Part shown: positions 45,961 through 56,039 of the stretch, piece after piece
Position numbering within the stretch: the first letter of the stretch is position 1
Layout of the letters: each line of letters opens with the position of its first letter
Source: Siphonodentalium dalli
Lineage: Eukaryota > Mollusca > Scaphopoda > Gadilida > Siphonodentaliidae
DNA length: 64,000 bases
Direction: 5' to 3'
NCBI GenBank assembly: GCA_032622095.1
Contig: CP136065.1
Coordinates: 26,233,141-26,297,140 of the forward strand
Notes under the pieces: model-generated
Told to the model about the DNA's origin: nothing
What the model saw: the letters and a program-made list of their open reading frames with translations, nothing else
The model's database searches: none
Translations under genes and position numbers: made by a program

Positions 45961-47769
45961 CATCCAATTTTAACTGTCAATGATTGAGTCCATCTTATGG
46001 TATATTTATTTGGGCCTATATAAACTCAAAAATTGAAGAAAACATAATTCCATATGGATATCTATATCATGATTTCCAGCGTGACGGAATCACCAAATTT
46101 TACGGAATTTCACTTTTCTGCGGCCTATAAAATCTAAAATTATGACCAGAAGGGTACCGCTTAAAATAAAAAACACTGTACATACTATACTAAGTTGTTT
46201 GATTATATACAACTATATGTGTATTTAAGTATCATCTCACTCTGGGTCAAATTGTGTCCGTGACGGAATCACCAAAAAAGTGCCATCAATATGAGGGTAG
46301 GTCCGTACTATTGAAGAACCCTGCTCATTCAGCCAAGCTGACCTGGAAAAAGTTCCCAATTAGTAAAGTAGATACATTATACTTGCAGAAAAAAGCCGCA
46401 TTGTCACACACTTGTGTGTATATTACTAGTTAACTCGGTTTGTTCGCCGTGGCGGAATCACACAACGGGCGTGACGGAATGACCGTGCGATTTTTTAGGA
46501 ATAGTTTTTTGTGTAACAAGTGCGGACATTGTCATAAAAGCATAAAACTTGGCACATGTGTATATTATGTCACACGTATTATTTTCAGATATGGGGGCAA
46601 TCACGAAAATACTTTCCATGGCAACGGTTGCTATGCGGCTGTTTTTACCTTAGAAACGGGTTGTTGGTAGGGGTTAAACCGTCATTTTACTAAAATATAT
46701 GTGCAAAAAGGGGATACTATGGTAATTGAGGCAGATTGTGATATGGGAAATGTGACAAAAATAACATTTCCACACATGCCTCACTATTAACCTAGAATGA
46801 CCCTTGAGCTGCTTGAAAGTGATATTTTGGTTCATTGACCTTATTTGGCAAAATATGAAAATATGCGTTGACTGCGCATGCGCGCATCATTGATCCACAG
46901 TCACACAATATCTGGTGTTTAAGAGATTGTATAGTGAGGGCAATGACCATTCCAAAATATATTCATTGGATAGTAATAATGAAATACAGAAGAAGCAACA
47001 ACATTCCCCGATGACATGCTAATGATGCAAATACCCATTATCGGTATACATGGCCGCCTTTTCGTGGAATTCATGATATCACCATCGCTGTCCCAAACAA
47101 ATACGGTCTGTACTAGAATAGTGAATAGCAATATGGCACACATGTAGCATTGCACAGGTAATTAAACAGTTTGAAATACACATGTAAGACAACTCTTTCT
47201 GCACGAGACTGTACCTGCTGTAGTTCGATCATAAAATCGGTCAACGATCTGCAACGATTACAAATTTCTATAAATAGTAACATTTTCAACTGTTACCGTT
47301 GTTCATTGCTCGATCATGACCACTTTGATTATAATTCTTTCATAACTCGGTCAATGTTCTTCCGTTGGTGATTTCAGGCAATAATTCCTTTTATATCCCT
47401 CCCATTCGAATTGACTATACCGCTTTTTTTTCGTTTTATTAAGCTGATGTTACGCTATTCCAGCAAACGGCCTCCCTCCACGGAAGCTATTTTCTGAGAA
47501 CGAAAGCCGACTCAATCCCGACCAAGTCGGAAGTGTTCGGGTGTTTCCGCGACTGCACACGACAACTCGTTGGTATATTTATTTCGCGTTTACAGTGGAA
47601 TTATTCGTCCCGATTGAGGGAAAGTAAATAGTTAGTTACGTGGCCGTATAATTAGTACAAACTGATATCTGGTTGGGGAATTTCATGTATGGGGGTTATT
47701 TTATTCAGTCTTTCCACAGAATAACGCAGGGAACTCAATTGTGAGGTTCAATTTACGTTTCACATCACT
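45961..47769. other. Unassigned; GTGACGGAATCACC motif
   Basis: The near-palindrome GTGACGGAATCACC occurs at about 46081 and 46259, with variants at 46448 and 46470. No gene or terminal repeats were recognised in the rest. Confidence 0.4.
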
Positions 47770-48055
47770 TTAATTTATCGCAGACAGTCATGATTTCAGA
47801 TAGTAGAATGAGCGTATTGCCTTGTTGGGTTCATTGTCTAGAAAATGCGGTGTTTTTGTTTTTTGTTTTGTTTTGTTTTTTAAATATTTCCTGTCAAACT
47901 GTCTATCGACCTACATGAAAAATCACTTTTTTTGTCAAAATTCGAACATATCTCTCACAGTGTGAGATTAAAGAGTTGTTGTTATAGTACTATAGCATAC
48001 ATTGGTTGTAATTGTTTCCTTCACATTGAAATTGCGATTTTTTGAAAATTCACGA
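47770..48055 (-). repeat. Dispersed repeat, inverted partner of 42.6 kb
   Basis: It is the reverse complement of 42588-42889 over most of its length. A GTTTT-rich expansion at 47852-47880 replaces the poly-A of the partner. Confidence 0.68.
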
Positions 48056-48318
48056 ATGTGGCGCCTTCTTAATGACTTAACAAACTGACGTCCCTTTTCG
48101 TCAATAATGTGAATCAGTTGGGTCTATGTGGAAGTGATTGTGAGAACTATAAACCCAGTTTTAGAGTAACAAAGATAATTTAGAAAAAATATATAAATAG
48201 CGTATATACTTCGGGATCCTTTGAATAAGAATTCAGTCAGGCTTTCGGTCAAGTCACCAACAAAACAGCACAACACTGCAACTTTAGTTTCTGGAAACAC
48301 TACCATGCCGCTAAAACC

Positions 48319-48786
48319 AAGCCTGAGTTTAGTGTGCCTGTCATCTGCAGAATGAGGTCCACAAGGGTGAATTTAGTGACGCTATCCGGTATAGCGGGCT
48401 AACATCACTAAATTCACCCTCTGGGAACTTGATTCTGCATGGCCTCATCTGCTATAGGGGACATAGACTCAGATTGAAGTTCCCAAATGGTGAATATTGT
48501 GATCCGCACCCATAAGTGACCCATTGGGAACCTCAATTATGCAATGTGTCGTCTGCCAATTTGGGGATAGAGAAACTAAACTAAAAAAGAAATAGAATCT
48601 ATGTGAAGAAGTTTCTATTTTGAAACTTGATAATAAAGAAACATTCCACAGAAGATGAGGCCTAAGCAGAATGAGGTCCACAGAGGGTGAATTTAGTGAT
48701 GATAGCCCGCTATGCGGGATAGCGTCACTAAATCCACTCTCTGGGGACCTCGTTCTGCAAATGACAGGCACACTAAACTCAGGCTT
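48319..48786. mobile_element. TIR element of about 468 bp with nested repeats
   Basis: The ends AAGCCTGAGTTTAGTGTGCC and, mirrored, GGCACACTAAACTCAGGCTT extend inward for about 65 bases through TGCAGAATGAGGTCCACA. Each end also carries an inner palindrome, GGGTGAATTTAGTGACGCTA with its mirror around a TAGCGGGCTA loop. No target duplication is clear and no transposase is present. Confidence 0.75.
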
Positions 48787-49544
48787 TGCTGAAACGTACT
48801 TCATTTCCTGAAAAGTTAATTAATATAACTAATAGTTGGATAGAAAAAACTCGCCGAGCTAGACTAGCCACCAGGCATAGCTTCCATTATAATATCCGGT
48901 GACCGCATTAGCAATACAGTCGTGTGCAGTCGTCGACATAACAGGTATTTCAACAACATATATACTCCTCATGGTTTTGGGAATCAACCCGCTCACATCC
49001 AACATTACCGGTGTATTTCCGGATGGAACTACTTTTCGTACACACACACACAGTTAATATTGAATGCACCTCCCTTCAGTCCGCGGTGTGTTTATAAGTA
49101 AAAATAGGGTAGGGGGTCCAATACAAAAACAAGGAAAAGGTTATTTGCCAACCGTGCTGACGATTAACTAGTTTAGACATGTGGCTATTAGACCGGTTGG
49201 CAAATAGCCACTGCCGATGTTAGTTTCGCGCGGCGATTGAGTGTGTCTATGTACTGTGTATACATTTTTGGTGTCAACATTCATAAGGAAGGTATGATAT
49301 TTTCGTCTATAACACTGATATTCCATGTACCACCCCTATTTTAAAATACCTACATCCATGACCATAATCTCCCCGCCCACTGTACCTGAAATCATAACAA
49401 ATATATAATCACTCATGTATTCCGCGTGTGAAATTTATTGTTATTATGTCGTAGAAATGAAATATTAAGGACACTTCCATGCAGAGACGTAATTCCGATA
49501 TAGGATTTTCCTCGGCGTTTCAAAGAGACTGAATGAACATATCC
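48787..49544. other. No feature recognised
   Basis: A short inverted pair (GGTTATTTGCCAACC near 49139 and GGTTGGCAAATAGCC near 49194) forms a loose hairpin. No gene. Confidence 0.35.
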
Positions 49545-49935
49545 AATGCGTATCAAACACTCAAAAACATATATATTGTACACTCTTTTAATACTGTTTT
49601 GTATATTAGATATTGCATATAGACTATAATCAAGAGGGCTATTCGCGTCGTTTTACAAACACCAACGCAGCCATTTTTATTTTATTTTAAAAATATATTC
49701 ATGTATGTTTATTAATGTTTTATACAGACACTCGCTTTTTCTGAAATCGCTCGGATTGGCCAACACCGCGAAAATGACAACATAAGAAGAACTAACTGTA
49801 CTTTTTCGTAACGGCATCAGTTTGTACTTCCAGCATCATATCAATTCATCAGGACAACCAACATCATTGTAGAGTAACATGACCATGCACTTAAATAGGG
49901 GTGGTAATTATCATTGCAACATTCGCCGCCAGGAA
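49545..49935 (+). repeat. Dispersed repeat, partner of 55.3 kb
   Basis: It shares AAACACCA.CGCA, AATCGCTCGG, CCAACCACCGCGAAAAT-type and TTTTTCGTAACGGCA phrases in order with 55345-55670, same orientation. The type is unknown. Confidence 0.6.
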
Positions 49936-49964
49936 TCACGTGGTTTCAAGTTTAATTTTCAACT

Positions 49965-50059
49965 TAACATCCCATAGTATGATTGGAAATTTCCAAATGA
50001 TTGCCATTTCAAGATGAAGTAATAATTCCAATTTTGGTTTAAAAACCACACCATTCGCA
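49965..50059 (+). repeat. TTGGAAATTT-rich repeat, copy 3, left part
   Basis: ATTGGAAATTTCCAAATG and TTTTGGTTTAAAAACCACA align loosely with 11030-11110. The family-2 MITE interrupts it at a TTAA, and the right part resumes at 50491. Confidence 0.45.
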
Positions 50060-50490
50060 TTAAAGGTACTCAGTCTGATTCGATGGTCCCCATATAATCA
50101 TATCAATAACATTTTTAGAAATGCCGCTTCAGTTATCAGAATCGATTAATTGCCCAAATAATAATGATAACCACTATCAAATATAGTATAAAATTGCACG
50201 AAACATGTTATTATCATCATGTTGTTCGACGAAATTTGACCTTATTATCAACACAAAGCCTCTTGATTTTAGAGTTATCCATCTTCATCCGCAATTTGGT
50301 CGGAGACCGTTGGCTCGTTGACTGTTTACTGGACCACTATTAATTCTGATGGGGAAAAATAATAGATTTTAAAAAACGATATCTAATAACTCTGAGCTTT
50401 GATGGGTGGGTTCCTCGACTCGAATCAAAACATGTTTACCCCCGAAACCAAATAAATTGTGTGTCGCTTAATCGGATTATGCATCTATAA
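50060..50490 (+). mobile_element. MITE family 2, copy 3 (nested)
   Basis: The left tip is TTAAAGGTACTCAGTCTGAT; the right tip is a decayed TAATCGGATTATGCATCTAT. Internal order matches 6471-6946 (TTATCAGAATCGATTAATTG, TTTAGAGTTATCCATCTTCA, GAGCTTTGATGGGTGG). It sits inside the repeat starting at 49965. Confidence 0.67.
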
Positions 50491-50640
50491 ATATTGGAAT
50501 ATAAACCAATCAGAACAAATTAAACCTATTTTTGGTATGAAATTTCTAACTAATGTTTGTCAGGCATTAAATTTCCTACTTTTGTAACTTTTAGCCAAAG
50601 TTGGGGTGAGTATATTCTCACCCCACCCAAAGCACCACCA
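50491..50640 (+). repeat. TTGGAAATTT-rich repeat, copy 3, right part
   Basis: AATCAGAACAAATTAAACCTATT aligns with 11135-11158. The end GCCAAAGTTGGGGTGAG with a CACCCC mirror resembles the other copies. Confidence 0.45.
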
Positions 50641-51186
50641 CACCACTGTATCGGATCAGTAATTATGTCGCTAGTCAGTAAGCGTTCAGTCCACACATGG
50701 CTTGATATTCAGTGTACAGGTTGTCGTTTCAGTTTCATATCGCAATACTAGACAGGTTCAGATCGTGTCCTATAACTTCACACTGCAGGCTCCGGATATA
50801 TTCATTCAGCGTATAAACAAGTCTTGTATAGATTGGCTTCGTTGCCCAGTACTTCAATGATATTTCGATATTAAGTGCTTACGGTCACAAAACAGCTAAA
50901 TTGTCTGATTACAGATATGGTGACCTCAGGCTCCATTCTTCCCGAAATTAAATGCTCAGTTGAAGTTAATTAGCATATTCATATACCAGAGTTTGTTATT
51001 TCTTGGTTTTAGTCACCCAGAAATTGCAATATAAGACCAAACTCCCCGACTTATATTATTCGCTAGACAGACTCTTGTCCGCAAACGTTCAACCTGAGAG
51101 AGTCACTCCCTTCAGACTCTGTCATCTACACACGATCAGATGATGTATTTGATCGTATATATGGATCTCCAACGAGTTATATATAT
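50641..51186. other. No feature recognised
   Basis: Unassigned sequence. Confidence 0.35.
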
Positions 51187-51295
51187 ATAAAAGATTTTAT
51201 GAAACTAGTTTGATAAATGTTAATCACAACGAGTCGTAGACCAGTTGTGAATCTAATTTATCAAACGAGTTTCATAAAATCTTATATCACAACAT
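51187..51295. repeat. Foldback repeat, arms about 48 bp
   Basis: AAGATTTTATGAAACTAGTT with TTGATAAAT and TCACAAC is mirrored by GTTGTGA, ATTTATCAAAC and AGTTTCATAAAATCTT, around a 14-base loop. Flanking CAACGAGTT phrases (51170 and about 51295) also recur. Confidence 0.68.
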
Positions 51296-52393
51296 AACGA
51301 GTTGAAGATCTTGTATATCACATGAAAAAAACTAGAGCTTTATGCCTTTTAAGCAAATACAATCCTTAAAAGAAGCTTTAAAATGCATACATTTACATCA
51401 ATGGCTGAGACACTTCACAACCGTATACGACAGTATTGCGCGCTCAGGATTGCAACGAAAATATTGTCCCTCAATTTGTTATTGTTTTATAGCTTTAACC
51501 AATAATAAAAAAGACGGAAGCACCATTCAGACATGATATCAGTCTTCAAACCAGAGAACATTGTGGGCATGGATTAGTATCCCTCGTCACAACTGGGCGG
51601 AGCCACTCTCCCGTATCATTCATTAAGAACATCGAGACACCAGGTGCTGTCTCTTTGTTTTTATGTCTATTTTCGTTAGTGCAACGAAGTTGGACAAAAA
51701 TTTTACTTTGATGAACAAATCAATCATATTTCATTGTCTGGTTTTTGTTGTCATGGGCGGCTTTTCAAAATAGTATTAATCCGCCTAATCAATGTAAGGT
51801 AATTTTATTGGCGGGTTGCCAAATTGGCGGGAAGCACGCGCTTATTATTCACTATAGTGACAAATACGCTATGTGATATAAGGAAATATGTAATGGCGTT
51901 TTAAAGGATATAATAAAGGTTTCATGTGATATATGCATGTTATCACATTTCCATAATGATCGATCATTTTATCTGTACATGGAAACTCTGGCGATGGAGT
52001 AAATCATGTGAATGACCAAGTCCTCTCAGTCCACAATTGCCTGGGATATCGGTTGGGATGATGCTGTTTTGGACCGAATCCCGCCCTTGCTCTTCTATCA
52101 CATACTTTTATTCAAAAGACGTACTACATGTATACGTGAAGCCCGGGCATTCACGTAAACCTGATTAATTATCTGACATGTCCGCGATTAATCTGTCTTC
52201 AAAATTATATATCATTTACCGTGATAGATAAATGATGATACGGTCGTTTAAATGTATTGTTTACTTGTTTACATGCATTTTCTGACAGCGCGACATACCG
52301 AAATTTTCTGGAAAACAAGGATATCGGTCCAGCATCAACTCAGTCGATATTCCAAGCCATTATGGACCGACTTGATCTAATCAGGTGACGCCA
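51296..52393. other. No feature recognised
   Basis: Unassigned sequence with no long frame or terminal repeat. Confidence 0.35.
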
Positions 52394-52725
52394 CGTATAG
52401 CTAACAATGACTGGTGTCTGAAATTAGAAATTATCGATCAAATCGTGTCTATTTTGTCATACATGTAAAATGGCAGTTTTAAGCCCAGGCGCACAGTCAG
52501 TATGATCTGGTGACTGTGGGTATAGCTAACAGTGACTGGTGTCTGAAATTAGAAATTATCGATCAAAGCTATAATGTCATGGCAGTTTTAGCCCAGGCGC
52601 CCAGTCAGTATAATCAAGTGACTACAGGCATAGCTAACAGTGATTGGTGAAATTAGAAATTATCGGTCAAAACTATTATATCATACATGTATATAATGGC
52701 AGTTTTAAACCCAGGCGCCCAGTCA
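52394..52725 (+). repeat. Three tandem copies of a unit of about 120 bp
   Basis: TATAGCTAACAGTGACTGGT, GAAATTAGAAATTATCGATC, ATGGCAGTTTTA and CCCAGGCGCCCAGTCAGTAT repeat from 52396, 52515 and 52628. Small indels separate the units. Confidence 0.78.
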
Positions 52726-53102
52726 GTCGGGAATAGTTATCAACTCAGGGCATGTCTATATATATGTTATATACAAGCGGACATCATGCTAGGAACCTCG
52801 CTGATTTCGAGATGTGAGCGGTGTGTAATATAGCGAAGTGTTGCAGCACGGAGCTGCCTGTCGGCACATATATACAAACCGATAACACACTCGGAGGAAT
52901 ATATCGATTGGAATGCCACTCCAGTCTCCACAGAGATACGGATCATATGTTTACACTGTTTACTAGCCAGTACGCCAGACCAGGATGGCGGTAACAAACA
53001 AGGTCGTTCAATTAACGTATTTCGTGTTGAAATGAATAACCGGTGATCGAAAAGTATCCGTTAACGACAATCGACTGTTCACTGTGACATAACAGCTATT
53101 CG
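52726..53102. other. No feature recognised
   Basis: A short minus-strand frame (52767-52997) has no recognisable motif. Confidence 0.35.
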
Positions 53103-53110
53103 TTATGACC

Positions 53111-53573
53111 CAGATCATACCACGTATCTCCCCTCTGGCTACGCCCATAGGTATTATGTTCCAACAGTCCTAAACCGTTTTCATGTTCTGACTGAGAATT
53201 GTATAACAAAGAAAAATAACGCAGGCTATATAATTCTTAAATAATACATGTTCCTTAATGTATTTCACAGTAGGCGGAGGTCCCAGCTCAAAATTGCACG
53301 ATTTAGGCGATGTATGTGAGCGGATTTCACTCTGTGTCGGTGACAGGCGTGACATTTCATGGGTATAATCAATTCATTGCTTATCGCATAAATCATATTA
53401 TATTGAGCCCGGACCTTCGCCAACTGTGAATGACATTTTTGAGGAACGGGCATGTACTAAGAAATATATTATCTGCGTTATTTTGTCAATGGTCAAAATA
53501 GTTCCAAGGTTTTGAATTGGTGGAATATGATCTCTACGGCGTTGCCAGAGTAGAGATTCATGGCATGATCTAG
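53111..53573. mobile_element. 463-bp MITE, longer relative of 22.5-kb hairpin
   Basis: The ends CAGATCATACCACGTATCTC and, mirrored, a right end ending GATTCATGGCATGATCTAG match the tips of 22478-22559. Flanks TTATGACC (53103-53110) and TTAAGATC (53574-53581) agree at six of eight positions, compatible with an old 8-bp duplication. No coding frame is seen. Confidence 0.62.
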
Positions 53574-53581
53574 TTAAGATC

Positions 53582-54593
53582 GCGTTCGATAATTTCGTCC
53601 GACAGTCGATATTCTGGCAAGCGTATTGTTAGGAGCACGTATATGTTGCGTTGATAAGTGTATTGCACACGTCATAGCTAAATCTTATACAATAAACACG
53701 CGGCGTCGTCGATTGGAAATAGAAGTCTGTGTTCGCAAACAAAGCGGCGCGTCGTTTAAACAGGTTTTGGCACGACGCAGGCATTATGCTGTACTGGCTA
53801 TATACAGTATTTGTCACCAGAGCGTACTTGCCTGTGTCGCCTTTCGATGCATCGTATATTCATTCGTGGCCACCCTCATCTAGCGTAGCGTTGTTGTCGT
53901 TCGTCGTGTTGCTGTTCATAGTACTGTTGCCATATCTTCGCCGTGTTCGATGTTATGTCATTTCGTTTATCATCGCGTTATCCAAACTCTATGCAGGGTT
54001 TACCTCCCTTGATGACGCGTTAAGACCGCTGTTACCGGCGTCATTTTACCAACATTTGGTGGACTTTCGCGATTTTAAGACATATATACTAAGCGAACAG
54101 AGCAACATGCGGCCCTTGTTAAGCACACAAAATATCGAACAAAATTTGTGTAAATTTTGAACCTTGAGTTTGAAAAGTCCCACTAAAACCGAAGAACTAT
54201 ATTTCGAAACGGTGTGATTCGGGTGTCCGATTATTTTATCATCACAAAAGCCTAAACGCACGTGTACGACATTGTCACAACTCGCACGGCAAGTCATACA
54301 CAAGAGTTCTAATTTGCTACAATTTTGACGAGTAGCTTGCGAAATTCGTCAATAAAACTGCCGCTCTGATTTTCCATTATAAAAATATTAATTGTGAGAC
54401 CAGAAAATGAGGATTTAATTTTGGCCAGTTTTTTTTAATTTGGCCACAAAAAAGTCAGAATTGGTAACAAAAAAAGGCCAATAGAACACTAGTCGCCATA
54501 CAAGTATATCCGGCGTTGTGGTTTTTTTTATTTTGTTTCGCCTTTTGGCTTTTCCCGTTTTGTCTTCAGTGTTGTCGTATCAGCCATATCAGC
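53582..54593. other. Unassigned; one open frame without family
   Basis: A plus-strand frame at 53729-54160 (143 codons) contains a hydrophobic stretch but no motif I recognise. A real exon cannot be excluded. TCGTTGTCGTTCGTCG-like text near 53890 hints at decayed units of the downstream arrays. Confidence 0.35.
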
Positions 54594-55079
54594 ATCTTCA
54601 GTGTTTCCATTACCGGCGATGTGGTCAATTCATCATCACAAGTAATCATCTTCAGTGTTGCCATTATCGGCAATGTGGTCGATTCATCATCACTAGTCAT
54701 CATCTTCAGTGTTGCCATTACCGGCGATATGGTCGATTCATCATCACAAGTAATCATCTTCAGTGTTGCCATTATCGGCGATGTGGTCGATTCATCATCA
54801 AATGTAATCATCTTCAGTGTTGCCATTATCGGCGATGTGGTCGATTCATCATCAAATGTAATCATCTTCAGTGTTGCCATTATCGGCGATGTGGTCGATT
54901 CATCATCACAAGTAATCATCTTCAGTGTTGCCATTATCGGCGATGTGGTCGATTCATCATCACAAGTCATCATCTTCAGTGTTGCCATTACCGGCGATGT
55001 GGTCGATTCATCATCACTAGTCATCATCTTCAGTGTTGCCATTACCGGCGATGTGGTCGATTCATCATCTTCGGCGTTG
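54594..55079 (+). repeat. 54-bp tandem array, nine units
   Basis: Units read ATCTTCAGTGTTGCCATTAT, CGGCGATGTGGTCGATTCAT, CATCACAAGTA in order, with only single-base differences. Because 54 is a multiple of three, two plus frames (to 247 residues) and one minus frame (205 residues, an 18-residue acidic/Ser-Thr unit starting DDESTTSP) remain open. There is no start-context, domain or conserved flank to support a gene. Confidence 0.92.
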
Positions 55080-55344
55080 AGGTTGTTCATCGTCCCTTTA
55101 TTGTGCGTATTATCGTTCGCCAATGTTTTGTCGACGGTATTTTCGCTTCCCACCTTCGCCTTATCTTTGGTGTTGACCATCACTGGTCAAGTGGTCATGC
55201 TAATGTGCTATGGTGCGGTTGGGTCCTGCTGATTTGCTATGATTCTGTTAGGGCAAACTGACGCTGTTAACAAAAAGAGACCGTTATTGTTTTTAATTTG
55301 TCTTTTTCGCGGTGTTCCGATAATGTTAAAATAGACAGGAAAAG

Positions 55345-55670
55345 CCAGTATCAACCATTCAAAAATATATTTATTGCGAGATATTTTTAATACTGGTTGA
55401 GTTAGTTAATCAAGATGGCCACTCACGTCGGTTTAAAAACACCAGCGCATGCATTATTATATTTTTCAAAATTATATATGTCCTGAATGTTTCATACACC
55501 CACTATTTTTTTTTCTCAAATCGCTCGGCTTAGCCAACCACCGCGAAAATACAACTTTAGAAACAATAACGATACTTTTTGGTAACGGCAGCAATTCAGC
55601 AGGACCACCAGTACCATAGCATATTATCAGGACCACTTGAACATGGGTGTTGACGCCGCATTACCGGATG
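55345..55670 (+). repeat. Dispersed repeat, partner of 49.5 kb
   Basis: Same landmark order as 49545-49935: AATATATTTATTG, AAACACCAGCGCA, TCAAATCGCTCGGCTTAGCC, CGCGAAAATACAAC and TTTTTGGTAACGGCA. Confidence 0.6.
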
Positions 55671-56039
55671 TTCGCACATTGACTTTAGTATTGACGTTGT
55701 GGTCTATTGTAATTGCCTTATGTTCGTACTTGTCGTTCTTCTTCGTCGAAATTATCCACTGCATTAGCATTGGTGTTCTTGATCATCGCCATACTTGTAT
55801 ATCCGGCTTTGTCGTTGCTGATCGATTTATCGTCGCCATTTGTTTATTGTTTTGTCTTCATAGTATGCATGCATTCATCATCACAGCCACGTCTTCGGTG
55901 TTGCCGTTGTTAGATGCCGCCTTATATTCGATTTGTCGGACCTTGTCTTATATTCGTTGTTGACATTCTTTCGTCGTTCGTCGTGGCATTAATATAGCCG
56001 GATTTGTCGTCGTTCCTCGTCGCTTTATCGTCGTCGTTG
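55671..56039 (+). repeat. Degenerate edge of the 33-bp array
   Basis: TCGTCGTTCGTCGTGGC, GTCGTCGTTCCTCGTCGC and TTATCGTCG phrases become progressively more regular toward 56040. This looks like decayed array units or the ancestral sequence from which the array grew. Confidence 0.5.

Noticed and set aside
53729-54160. 143-codon plus-strand frame with a hydrophobic segment
   Set aside because: No recognisable family or conserved neighbour, and no visible splice structure. A frame of this length occurs by chance in 64 kb. It is kept only as a low-level possibility of an exon.
54518-55261. Frames of 205-247 residues, including an acidic Ser/Thr repeat protein on the minus strand
   Set aside because: They are products of a 54-bp (18-codon) tandem array open in three frames, with no non-repeat domain or conserved start.
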